Assembly: GCF_900087015.1 (NCBI RefSeq)
Contig: NZ_FLKP01000002.1
Location: 2,046,001-2,110,000, forward strand
Reading direction: 5' to 3'
Source of the DNA: Christensenella timonensis
GTDB lineage: Bacteria > Bacillota > Clostridia > Christensenellales > Christensenellaceae
Length of the DNA stretch: 64,000 nucleotides
Shown: positions 23,357-31,233 of the stretch, piece after piece
Position numbering within the stretch: position 1 is the stretch's first letter
Layout of the letters: the number at the start of each line of letters is the position of its first letter
Position numbers and translations under genes: made by a program
Notes under the pieces: generated by a model
What the model saw: the letters and a program-made list of their open reading frames with translations, nothing else
Database searches by the model: none
What the model was told of the DNA's origin: nothing

Positions 23357-24154
23357 TTACTCCTGCCGCCCGAGCAGCGGCTCGATGGCTTCCGGAGATA
23401 TTGTAACCATACCTCCATTATTTTTGGTAAAAACCACCCCATCGTCACTAACCGCGGAAAACAGTCTATATCCACCTTCTCTAAGCGACACCACAACAAA
23501 TGAACACTCCAGCATCGGATACTCATCACTTAAAAATTGCAATACTCCGAGGTACCTTTCGGTCACCCCTATATCGATAGTTTCGTCATCACGCCTGATC
23601 ATTTCATCAATCAATTGCTTGATCTCTGCTTTGTCGCGCGTCGAATTCAGAAATTCCATTTCAGACTTTTCCTTATATCTATCATGATAATCCGCTTCGT
23701 CTTTATAAAATCTGATCTCATCCACCGTTTGCTCGTCTACCGGCGGCGGGTCGATCGAAGCGCGGCGGTAAAGCTCGCTGTATATTCCTGTCCCCCCCTG
23801 CGTATCCAACTGCAAATAATCCCTGTTCGGGTCGTCCCTTAAGGCCCGCAGCGTCGCGCCCCCCATATAGTTGCCATCCCCGATCCCTTCCCCCCCCGCC
23901 TTTGCCCGCCACGGCGTTTGGTTCCGGTGCGTATACAGTTCCCCGTCGATCACGATGTCCGCCCATCTGCTGTCCTCCTCGGCGCCCAATTCCCGGTAGA
24001 CCGGCTTTCCCTTATAGGTATCAAAAATCAGGTTCGGACGCAAAAATTCGATCACGCCCATGCCGCTCAACACCACCAGCACAGCGATCGCCGCCGCGAT
24101 CCCCCCTATGACCGATCCCGCTATGATAAGCCCCTTGCGCGTTTTCTCTTTCAT
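23357..24154 (-). CDS. cassette II single-pass membrane protein, copy 2
   Basis: 265 residues, identical to copy 1 except for a cluster of changes at residues ~84-120 (AGGEGIGDGN for AVGEVIGYGN, QGGTG for QWGTG). All five underlying nucleotide differences are A to C on the + strand within about 90 bp. Separated by 6 bp from each neighbour, so one operon. It may be a recent duplicate with either real mutations or base-calling artefacts. Confidence 0.75.
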   Translation of the reverse strand: MKEKTRKGLIIAGSVIGGIAAAIAVLVVLSGMGVIEFLRPNLIFDTYKGKPVYRELGAEEDSRWADIVIDGELYTHRNQTPWRAKAGGEGIGDGNYMGGATLRALRDDPNRDYLQLDTQGGTGIYSELYRRASIDPPPVDEQTVDEIRFYKDEADYHDRYKEKSEMEFLNSTRDKAEIKQLIDEMIRRDDETIDIGVTERYLGVLQFLSDEYPMLECSFVVVSLREGGYRLFSAVSDDGVVFTKNNGGMVTISPEAIEPLLGRQE

Positions 24155-24160
24155 CGCTGT

Positions 24161-24958
24161 TTACTCCTGCCGCCCGAGCAGCGGCTCGATGGCTTCCGGA
24201 GATATTGTAACCATACCTCCATTATTTTTGGTAAAAACCACCCCATCGTCACTAACCGCGGAAAACAGTCTATATCCACCTTCTCTAAGCGACACCACAA
24301 CAAATGAACACTCCAGCATCGGATACTCATCACTTAAAAATTGCAATACTCCGAGGTACCTTTCGGTCACCCCTATATCGATAGTTTCGTCATCACGCCT
24401 GATCATTTCATCAATCAATTGCTTGATCTCTGCTTTGTCGCGCGTCGAATTCAGAAATTCCATTTCAGACTTTTCCTTATATCTATCATGATAATCCGCT
24501 TCGTCTTTATAAAATCTGATCTCATCCACCGTTTGCTCGTCTACCGGCGGCGGGTCGATCGAAGCGCGGCGGTAAAGCTCGCTGTATATTCCTGTCCCCC
24601 ACTGCGTATCCAACTGCAAATAATCCCTGTTCGGGTCGTCCCTTAAGGCACGCAGCGTCGCGCCCCCCATATAGTTGCCATACCCGATCACTTCCCCCAC
24701 CGCCTTTGCCCGCCACGGCGTTTGGTTCCGGTGCGTATACAGTTCCCCGTCGATCACGATGTCCGCCCATCTGCTGTCCTCCTCGGCGCCCAATTCCCGG
24801 TAGACCGGCTTTCCCTTATAGGTATCAAAAATCAGGTTCGGACGCAAAAATTCGATCACGCCCATGCCGCTCAACACCACCAGCACAGCGATCGCCGCCG
24901 CGATCCCCCCTATGACCGATCCCGCTATGATAAGCCCCTTGCGCGTTTTCTCTTTCAT
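24161..24958 (-). CDS. cassette II single-pass membrane protein, copy 1
   Basis: 265 residues: one N-terminal transmembrane helix, then extracytoplasmic domain. It starts 12 nt after the stop of the large modular protein and is followed by copies 2 and 3. Position, tandem amplification and membrane location mirror the lipoproteins of cassette I, although the sequences are unrelated. A cognate immunity role is inferred. The C-terminus (LECSFVVVSLREGGYRLFSAVSDDGVVFTK) is shared with copy 2 only. Confidence 0.75.
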   Translation of the reverse strand: MKEKTRKGLIIAGSVIGGIAAAIAVLVVLSGMGVIEFLRPNLIFDTYKGKPVYRELGAEEDSRWADIVIDGELYTHRNQTPWRAKAVGEVIGYGNYMGGATLRALRDDPNRDYLQLDTQWGTGIYSELYRRASIDPPPVDEQTVDEIRFYKDEADYHDRYKEKSEMEFLNSTRDKAEIKQLIDEMIRRDDETIDIGVTERYLGVLQFLSDEYPMLECSFVVVSLREGGYRLFSAVSDDGVVFTKNNGGMVTISPEAIEPLLGRQE

Positions 24959-24970
24959 CCGTGTTCTCCT

Positions 24971-27055
24971 TTAATTGATTTTGATCCCGTTGTATGTCTT
25001 ATTGTACAAATAGCCGCCAGAATCTTTGGTCTTATTAATATCCCAATAATCCCCTCCGTACATCTGCTCTTCCCATTCGTTGTACCGCCAAATCTGTCCG
25101 CTGTCACCATTCACACGGTACATGTTCGCAACACCCGGCAGCATCCCTACGATCCTGTCCCCATTGGAAAATTCGTCCACAATCCCTCCCCCGTGAGCCG
25201 GATGGCTGTGGATGAACGAAACGCCGGTAACAGGTATTCCCGCTTCGGATGTTACCACGCCCGCAAATTTGAGGTATTGTTCCATCACAGGCATGATCAC
25301 GTTGCTCTTTCCCCCTTCCGTTACAGGCAGCAGCAGCGTCCGTTCCGCCACATACATCCTGCCCGTCGGGTCGGTCTGCGGCATTTTTACCGTCACCATC
25401 ATCGCCGCATATTCGTTTGTATCCCAATCCGGCTTGTTCTTGGCGATCTCCGCAAACGCCTTTGCCGCATCATCTTCGCTCAGATAGACGGCTTCGCCGA
25501 TCCCTTCGATATCCGGGTTGTCTTTCACGCCGCTGATCTGCGAACTGATTTCTTCCAGCTTCTCATTCACGCTTCCCGCCGACTCATACCATGTACGGAT
25601 ATCTTCATCAGTCCAGTCCGGGTATTTGTAAATGGGGGTTCCGTCAGGCTTAACGCCTTTTCCCAATGCGCCTTGTAATGTTGATTCTATCTTACTGATC
25701 ACCGGCGCAAGTATTTTGCTGACCGGATCGTTAAGCAATTTTTCCCAATCCGTATATTGCGTCTTATTATTCGCTTCGTTGGAAATCGTCCCTTCAGGCT
25801 TTGGCTGCGGCGGAGGCGGCTGTGGCGGCTCTGCCTGCGGCTGCGCGTCATATTCCTGTGTCCAGTCTATTTCGTTTGAATTTTTCGGCTCTTGCGGCGG
25901 CTGCCACCCGAACTGCGCGGCCTGCGTCGACGCTTTTTTGTCGTTCCCCTGCGGCGGCTGCCACCCGGACTGCGCTCCCTCCAGCGACGCCGTTTTGTCG
26001 TTCCCCTGCGGCGGTTGCCACCCAAATTGCGCGGTCTCCGTCGACGCCGTTTTGTCATTCCCCTGTGGCGGCTGCCACCCAAACTGTGCAGCCTGCGTCG
26101 ACGCCGTTTTGTCGTTCCCTTGCGGCGGCTGCCACCCGGATTGCGCTGCCTCCGTCGACGCCGTTTTGCCGTCTTTATCCATAGTATACACCATATTCGT
26201 TCCATACGCCGTATCTTTTTGCTGCGGCTCCTCCTCCGTCTGCCCGCTCACCTTGCCCCGCAGCTGCGCGATCCGCCTCTCCAGCGCGGGCATAAACTGT
26301 TCCATCTGCCCTTGCACAAACTCGTTTTTCAGTTCTTCCTCCCCAAACAGCCCCTGCAAAAACGGATCCGACAGGTCTCCATCCGTCCAGTTTCCCTGCT
26401 TGCCTGTCCCTTCCGCCGGTTTTACCTCGCCCGACATCAGCTGCCCCGCCAACTGCCCCACGGCCTCCTTGAACGCCTTTATCCTGCCTTCCCTGTATTC
26501 CTGCTCCCAGCTGTCACGGTTCAGTTCCATCAAAAACGGGTCGCCCGTATCTCCCTCGTGCGCCAGCACATTGTCCATCAGCGTCCGCGCGTATGGCTTG
26601 CCCTGCGCCTGTGGCGCGCCTTCCTTCTCCCCTTCCTGCTTTTGCATCTGCGGCGGCTGCCACCCAAACTGTGCTGCCTCCGTCGACGCCTTTTTGTCGT
26701 CCCCCTGCGGCGGCTGCCACCCAAATTGCGCAGCCTGCGTCGACGCCTTTTTGTCGTCCCCCTGCGGCGGCTGCCACCCAAACTGTGCAGCCTGCGTCGA
26801 CGCCTTTTTGTCCTCCCCCTGCGGCGGCTGCCACCCGGATTGCGCTGCTTCCAGCGCCGCCTGCTTTGCCCGCTCCTCCGCTTCTTGCTGCCTGCGCTTA
26901 CGTTCCTCTTCTTCCTGCCGTTTACGTTCTTCCTCTTCTTTTCTCCGGCGTTCCTCTTCTTTCCTGCGCCGCTCCGCCTCGCGCTTCTGCCGCGCCCGCT
27001 CCTCTTCCTGCCTGCGTATCCGTGCATCCCGCTCGCTGTGCTGTTCTTTTCCCAT
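24971..27055 (-). CDS. cassette II modular toxin-like protein (coiled coil / GWQPPQ repeats / DPFL modules / DUF4329-JAB-like C-terminus)
   Basis: 694 residues, no signal peptide. Arg/Glu helix; four GWQPPQ repeats; the same two DPFL modules; five more GWQPPQ repeats; a Pro-rich hinge (PQPPPPQPKPEG); and a unique C-terminal ~290 residues. The last domain holds FIHSHPAHGGG followed by FSNGD near residues 610-630, then MYRVNGDSGQIWRYN. The HxHP...SxxD pattern resembles DUF4329 and the JAB/JAMM metallopeptidase signature used in polymorphic toxins, but the spacing is longer than the classic motif. ATG 27055 follows AAGGAAAAGG. The N-terminal ~250 residues are almost identical to cassette I. Confidence 0.8.
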   Translation of the reverse strand: MGKEQHSERDARIRRQEEERARQKREAERRRKEEERRRKEEEERKRQEEEERKRRQQEAEERAKQAALEAAQSGWQPPQGEDKKASTQAAQFGWQPPQGDDKKASTQAAQFGWQPPQGDDKKASTEAAQFGWQPPQMQKQEGEKEGAPQAQGKPYARTLMDNVLAHEGDTGDPFLMELNRDSWEQEYREGRIKAFKEAVGQLAGQLMSGEVKPAEGTGKQGNWTDGDLSDPFLQGLFGEEELKNEFVQGQMEQFMPALERRIAQLRGKVSGQTEEEPQQKDTAYGTNMVYTMDKDGKTASTEAAQSGWQPPQGNDKTASTQAAQFGWQPPQGNDKTASTETAQFGWQPPQGNDKTASLEGAQSGWQPPQGNDKKASTQAAQFGWQPPQEPKNSNEIDWTQEYDAQPQAEPPQPPPPQPKPEGTISNEANNKTQYTDWEKLLNDPVSKILAPVISKIESTLQGALGKGVKPDGTPIYKYPDWTDEDIRTWYESAGSVNEKLEEISSQISGVKDNPDIEGIGEAVYLSEDDAAKAFAEIAKNKPDWDTNEYAAMMVTVKMPQTDPTGRMYVAERTLLLPVTEGGKSNVIMPVMEQYLKFAGVVTSEAGIPVTGVSFIHSHPAHGGGIVDEFSNGDRIVGMLPGVANMYRVNGDSGQIWRYNEWEEQMYGGDYWDINKTKDSGGYLYNKTYNGIKIN
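25890..26175 (-). repeat. 57-bp tandem repeats (second block, cassette II)
   Basis: Five in-frame copies of the GWQPPQ-encoding unit (cassette I has two here). Copies differ by a few bases, and several are more alike between neighbours than between loci. Confidence 0.9.
26645..26850 (-). repeat. 57-bp tandem repeats (first block, cassette II)
   Basis: Four in-frame copies, against two in cassette I. The middle two are identical over most of their length, suggesting recent slippage or unequal exchange. Confidence 0.9.
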
Positions 27056-27075
27056 TTTTTCCTTTTCCTTTCCAT

Positions 27076-27103
27076 AAAAAAAGAAGCACATCCCTGTGCT
27101 CCT
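27076..27103 (-). terminator. leader hairpin plus T-run upstream of cassette II
   Basis: Same GCACA/TGTGC hairpin and seven-T run as in cassette I, at the same distance from the start codon. The upstream gene here is a flavodoxin with no relation to ArpU, so the hairpin travels with the toxin-like gene. Confidence 0.7.
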
Positions 27104-27126
27104 TCCCATATTTTTTTACGATCCCA

Positions 27127-27180
27127 TCATACCACGCCCGACCCGGACTTTGGCGGACATCTGCCGGACTTTTTCGGACA
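27127..27180 (-). promoter_or_regulatory. cassette II control region: four phased GTCCG sites and extended -10
   Basis: GTCCG complements at 27175, 27165, 27154 and 27144 (spacing 10, 11, 10), then the TATGAT -10 (complement 27127-27132). Similarity to cassette I stops abruptly at 27180/18055, which marks the edge of the duplicated unit. Confidence 0.65.
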
Positions 27181-27201
27181 CAACGGCGTTCCTTCGCCTG
27201 C

Positions 27202-27594
27202 CTATTGCCCCACTATCTCCCGCGCAAAGTCCGCCGCCTGTTTTTGCATCGCCTCGTCCTTCACCTTTTCGCCTACGCAGTGGAACTCCCGCTCGATAGG
27301 CGTAATCCCGCGTTTCACAAGCTGTTTTTTGATCAGGTGCGAAGCGCCGCCCGGGTTTCCGGCCGTGCTGAACACTGCGACCTTTCCGCTCAGCTGCGGC
27401 GGAAGCGTCTTAATAAACTTCTTCAACTTGCCCGCGATGTGGAACGCATAGACCGCGCCGCCCAAAAAGAGGACGCCTGCCCCTGCTTCAACGGGCACGC
27501 TGATATCCTTTGCCTCCGTACCCGCCGCTACCGCGACCGCCTCGGCGATCACCTTCGTATTGCCCGATTTAGAAAAGTACCGAACCTCCGCCAT
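27202..27594 (-). CDS. flavodoxin-like protein
   Basis: 130 residues. RYFSKSGNTKVIAEAVA is the FMN phosphate-binding loop of flavodoxins, and LFLGGAVYAFHIAG and VFSTAGNPGG line the flavin site. It is inferred to be a small electron carrier or flavodoxin-fold oxidoreductase. It lies 10 nt downstream of prolyl-tRNA synthetase with GAGGCTGTT as ribosome binding site, so probably cotranscribed. Confidence 0.85.
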   Translation of the reverse strand: MAEVRYFSKSGNTKVIAEAVAVAAGTEAKDISVPVEAGAGVLFLGGAVYAFHIAGKLKKFIKTLPPQLSGKVAVFSTAGNPGGASHLIKKQLVKRGITPIEREFHCVGEKVKDEAMQKQAADFAREIVGQ

Positions 27595-27604
27595 AACAGC
27601 CTCC

Positions 27605-29050
27605 TCAATAGGATTTCGCGAAATACATCATCTGCTTTGCGGGCTTGCCGCAGTGGACGCATACGTCGCCTAAGTTTTTTTGCCCGTCGAACGGCATACA
27701 GCGCGTGGTGATGCCCGTCTTTTCCTTGATGGCCTCCTCGCACTCCGTCTGCCCGCACCACATCGCGCGTACAAAACCGTGTCCCGTTTCCACGCCTTCG
27801 ATGAACTCTTCCCAATTATGCGCGTCGAACGTATGTTCCTCGCGGTACTTGCGCGCCGTCTCCAGCATATTGACCTGTATCTTTTGAAGCAGCTCCTCCA
27901 CCGTCAATGCAATGCCCTCAAGCGGATACGCCTCTTTTTCGTACGTGTCCCTGCGCGCGAGCATGCACTGTCCCGCTTCCAAATCCCGCGGCCCGATCTC
28001 GAGACGCACGGGCACGCCCTTCAGTTCCCATTCGTTAAACTTCCAGCCCGGGCTCTGGTCGCGGTCGTCAAGCTCTGTGCGGATGCCCGCCTCCTTGAGC
28101 CGCGCCGCCAGCTCCTCCGCCTTTTCCATCACGCCTTCCTTGTGCGCCGCAACAGGCACGATCACGCACTGGATGGGCGCAACGCGCGGCGGTAATTTCA
28201 ACCCGCGCTCGTCGCCGTGCACCATGATCAGCCCGCCGATCATGCGCGTGGACGTTCCCCACGAGGTTTGCCATGCGTATTTCAATTGCCCGTCCTTATC
28301 CAAAAACTGGATGTCGAACCCTTTGGCAAAATTCTGTCCCAAATTATGCGACGTGCCCATCTGAAGCGCCTTGCCGTCGAGCATCATCGCTTCCACGGTG
28401 TACGTATGGTCTGCGCCCGCAAACTTTTCCTTTTCGCTTTTGCGCCCCGCGATCACCGGGATTGCCAGCACGTTTTCCATGAACTCGCGGTATACGCCGA
28501 GCATCCTTTCCGTCTCCGCTTCCGCTTCCTCCTGCGTGGCATGTACGGTGTGCCCCTCCTGCCACAAAAATTCAGACGTGCGCAAAAACGGGCGCGTGCT
28601 CTTTTCCCAGCGCAGCACGTTGCACCACTGGTTTAAAAGCACCGGCAGGTCGCGGTAGCTCTGCACCCATTTGGAATACATCGAGCAGATGATCGTCTCA
28701 GACGTCGGGCGGATGCACAGCGGCTCCGCCAATTCTTCCATGCCGCCCTTGGTGACCCACGCCACCTCCGGCGCGAACCCCTCGACGTGCTCCGCTTCCT
28801 TTTCCAGTAAATGCTTTGGAATGAGCAATGGGAAGTACGCGTTTTTGTGTCCGGTCGCCTTGAAGCGCTCGTCCATCTGCTGCTGCATCAGCTCCCAGAT
28901 CCCGTAGCCGTACTGCTTGATGACCATGCAGCCCTTGACCTCGGAATAATCCACCATATCCGCCATCTTGATCACGTCCGTATACCAGCGCGAAAAATCC
29001 TCGTTTTGCGGCGTGATATGCTCAACGAACCCATCGTTTTGTTTTCCCAT
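27605..29050 (-). CDS. proS: prolyl-tRNA synthetase (archaeal/eukaryotic-like short form)
   Basis: 481 residues, class II synthetase that charges tRNA-Pro. Motif 2 region LRWEKSTRPFLRTSEFLWQEGHT, motif 3 MIGGLIMVHGDERGLKLPP, the anticodon-binding domain, and a C-terminal zinc-like region (CGQTECEEAI...CVHCGKPAKQMMYFAKSY) ending in Tyr. The absence of an editing insertion and the Tyr end fit the ProS type 3 found in many Clostridia. ATG 29050 has AAAGGAG upstream; an in-frame GTG extension to 29116 lacks support. Confidence 0.96.
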   Translation of the reverse strand: MGKQNDGFVEHITPQNEDFSRWYTDVIKMADMVDYSEVKGCMVIKQYGYGIWELMQQQMDERFKATGHKNAYFPLLIPKHLLEKEAEHVEGFAPEVAWVTKGGMEELAEPLCIRPTSETIICSMYSKWVQSYRDLPVLLNQWCNVLRWEKSTRPFLRTSEFLWQEGHTVHATQEEAEAETERMLGVYREFMENVLAIPVIAGRKSEKEKFAGADHTYTVEAMMLDGKALQMGTSHNLGQNFAKGFDIQFLDKDGQLKYAWQTSWGTSTRMIGGLIMVHGDERGLKLPPRVAPIQCVIVPVAAHKEGVMEKAEELAARLKEAGIRTELDDRDQSPGWKFNEWELKGVPVRLEIGPRDLEAGQCMLARRDTYEKEAYPLEGIALTVEELLQKIQVNMLETARKYREEHTFDAHNWEEFIEGVETGHGFVRAMWCGQTECEEAIKEKTGITTRCMPFDGQKNLGDVCVHCGKPAKQMMYFAKSY

Positions 29051-29195
29051 TGCAAAGCTCCTTTGAATAAAATATCGTAACCATATTATTTTATCATTGT
29101 GCCGCGCGAGATGCAAGGGCTCGTCGCTCGTCGCCCTTTTCGTTCCGAGCCGCCCTGTCGGGCGTTCTCCGCTCCTCGGGCGCTCGCTCCTCTTG

Positions 29196-29245
29196 CCCCA
29201 CGAAACTCACTGCGCTTCGCTCCGTTCGAGTTCCGCGGGGGCCCC
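29196..29245. repeat. palindromic intergenic repeat, copy 4 (CCCCACAAACCCA family)
   Basis: CCCCACGAAACTCA and the complementary GAGTTCCGCGGGGG arms around a CTGCGCTTCGCTCCG-like loop. The C-to-T change in one arm is matched by G-to-A in the other, keeping the stem. Confidence 0.65.
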
Positions 29246-29285
29246 GTTATTCCGTCGCTCGTCGCCGCTTTACTCCTTACAGGCA

Positions 29286-29400
29286 TACGTTCCCGCCGCT
29301 CGTCGCGGCCATTTGCAAGCCGCTCGGGTTTTGCTTTGCAAAAACTCGCTCTTGCAAACGCCGGCGCGACTCCGTCGGATCAATCGGTCCGCAGCCGCGA
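29286..29400. repeat. modular intergenic element, module B copy 1
   Basis: Between proS and the transporter, a 390-bp gene-free stretch holds this ~107-bp module: CGTCGCGGCCATTTGCAA, then GGGTTTTGC...GCAAAAACTC hairpin, CCGGCG...CGTCGG hairpin and GGATCAATCGGTCC hairpin. Further copies at 33831, 40220 and 52393. Confidence 0.8.
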
Positions 29401-29439
29401 TGCGCTGTTTGCTTCCAAAAGGAACCTGTGCCGTCCGCC

Positions 29440-30210
29440 CTACTCCATCTGCGGCAGGATATACGTTTCCCCGTCCGCGGTTTCGATCATGTTGAGCTTC
29501 GTATCGTAAACAGCCTCCAGCGCCTCTTTTGTGAGTACGTCTCCCGCCGCGCCGTACGCCGATACGCGCCCGCCTTCTAACAGCACGATCTCGTCGCAAT
29601 AGTGCCGCGCAAGGTTTAGGTCGTGCAGCACGATCGCGCACAGCATCCCCCTGCTTTTCACAAGCGAGCGCACAAGCGAAAGGATGCCCACCTGGTGCTT
29701 GATATCGAGGCTTGCGACCGGCTCGTCCAAAAGCAGGATGCTCGACTCCTGGCACAGCGCGCGCGCAATGATCATGCGCTGCCACTCCCCGCCCGAAAGC
29801 CCCATGACCGAGCGGTTTTCAAGGTGCGCGATGCCCGTCTTGGCGATGCACTCGCGCGCAAGGGCAATATCCTCCGGCGTGTCGCTTTCAAAGGTTTTCT
29901 TGTGCGGGTTTCGCCCCATCAGCACGGTTTCCAGCACGGTAAAATCGTATTCCAGCGCGTAATTCTGCGGCACGAGCGCCATCTTTTTGGCAAGCGCTTT
30001 CGCGCCCATCGAACACGTGTCCACACCGTCCAGTAAAACCGTTCCCCGCTGCGGCTTTAAGTAGCCGGAAATAACGCGCAGCAGCGTCGTTTTTCCCGCG
30101 CCGTTCGGCCCCAGCACGCCCACCATGCCGCTTTGAAGCGCCAGGGAAATATCGTGCAGGATGGGCGTATCTTCTATGGCAAGCTCCACGTTTTTGATCT
30201 CGATCCCCAT
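29440..30210 (-). CDS. btuD: cobalamin ABC transporter ATP-binding protein (BtuD-like)
   Basis: 256 residues. Walker A GPNGAGKTTLLR, Q-loop LVPQNYALE, signature LSGGEWQRMIIARAL, Walker B ILLLDEPVASLD. FecE/BtuD class importer ATPase. Follows the permease gene by 3 nt. The cobalamin riboswitch upstream of the operon indicates that the substrate is vitamin B12 or a precursor rather than iron-siderophore. Confidence 0.9.
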   Translation of the reverse strand: MGIEIKNVELAIEDTPILHDISLALQSGMVGVLGPNGAGKTTLLRVISGYLKPQRGTVLLDGVDTCSMGAKALAKKMALVPQNYALEYDFTVLETVLMGRNPHKKTFESDTPEDIALARECIAKTGIAHLENRSVMGLSGGEWQRMIIARALCQESSILLLDEPVASLDIKHQVGILSLVRSLVKSRGMLCAIVLHDLNLARHYCDEIVLLEGGRVSAYGAAGDVLTKEALEAVYDTKLNMIETADGETYILPQME

Positions 30211-30213
30211 TGC

Positions 30214-31221
30214 CTATACCCCCCTCCTGCCGCGCCGCAGCAAAAAAACAAAGAACGGCACGCCCAGTATGGACGTCACGATGCCCACCGGCATTTCCTG
30301 CCCGGAAAGTATAATGCGCGCGATGATGTCGCACACGAGCAAATACGCGCCCCCGCCCACAAAACAGAGCGGCAGGAGTTTTTTATTGTCCGGCCCGCAC
30401 ACCATGCGCAAAAGGTGCGGTACCATCAGGCCCACAAATCCGATAATTCCGCTTACCGAAACCGCGACCGCGGACAGCAGCGACGTTAAAACGAGCATGT
30501 TCCGGCGCGTTTTATGCGTATCCACGCCCAGGCTGCGAGAAACCTCGTCCCCGTTGAGCATGATGTTCAAAGGCTTTGCGTAAAACATCAGCAGTGTAGA
30601 GCACACGAGGATCGCCGGCAGCGCGATGGTGATCTTTTCCCACGACATGCTTGCCAAGCTGCCCATGTTCCACATGACGACGCTTTCCATCTTATCGCGG
30701 TTTAAGAGCATGATCAGGTAAATGACGGCCGAAAACAAGGCGCTCATGGAAAAACCGGACAACAGCAGCGAAAAGGTGGATACCTTGCCGCGTATGCGCG
30801 AAATGTTGTACACCACAAACACAGCGATAAGCGCGCCCGCAAAGCTACATACGGCGATCGTTCCCGTGCCGAACACCGTCGCCGCCGAAAGGAAAGTCAT
30901 GGCGATTGTCGCCCCCAACGCCGCGCCGGAGGAAACGCCCAGTACAAAGGAATCCGCCATCGGGTTTTTGAACACCCCCTGCAAACAGCAGCCCGAAACC
31001 GCGAGCGCCGCACCCACCAAAAAGGCGCCGATTGCGCGCGGCAGGCGAATATTCATAAAGATGTTGTACACCGCGTCCGGGGCCGTGCCGTCGAGGACTT
31101 TCACAAACTCCGCAAACGAGAAGCCCGAGCTCCCCACAAAAAAGGCGCACACAAAGGCGGCAATGCCGCCTAAGATGAGCGCCAGTAAGATCACCTGGAA
31201 TTTTACAGGCTTTTTGACCAT
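30214..31221 (-). CDS. btuC: cobalamin ABC transporter permease (BtuC/FecCD family)
   Basis: 335 residues with about nine transmembrane helices. FecCD signatures: IRLPRAIGAFLVGAALAVSGCCLQGVFKNPMADSFVLGVSSGAALG, VSRSLGVDTHKTRRN, and IGFVGLMVPHLLRMVCGPDNKKLLPLCF. Forms the membrane channel with the adjacent ATPase and binding protein. Confidence 0.92.
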   Translation of the reverse strand: MVKKPVKFQVILLALILGGIAAFVCAFFVGSSGFSFAEFVKVLDGTAPDAVYNIFMNIRLPRAIGAFLVGAALAVSGCCLQGVFKNPMADSFVLGVSSGAALGATIAMTFLSAATVFGTGTIAVCSFAGALIAVFVVYNISRIRGKVSTFSLLLSGFSMSALFSAVIYLIMLLNRDKMESVVMWNMGSLASMSWEKITIALPAILVCSTLLMFYAKPLNIMLNGDEVSRSLGVDTHKTRRNMLVLTSLLSAVAVSVSGIIGFVGLMVPHLLRMVCGPDNKKLLPLCFVGGGAYLLVCDIIARIILSGQEMPVGIVTSILGVPFFVFLLRRGRRGV

Positions 31222-31233
31222 CGGTATCCCCCG

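Noticed and set aside
23357-24958. Diversity-generating retroelement variable region
   Set aside because: Differences are A to C on the non-coding strand only, there is no reverse transcriptase or template repeat nearby.
25890-26850. CRISPR-like regular repeats
   Set aside because: The repeats are contiguous coding units without unique spacers and lie within an open reading frame.
25632-27711. Long Cys- and Arg/Leu-rich open frames opposite the cassette II protein, with regular CGGCHP repeats
   Set aside because: The regularity is only the reverse complement of the 57-bp GWQPPQ repeats. No start signals.
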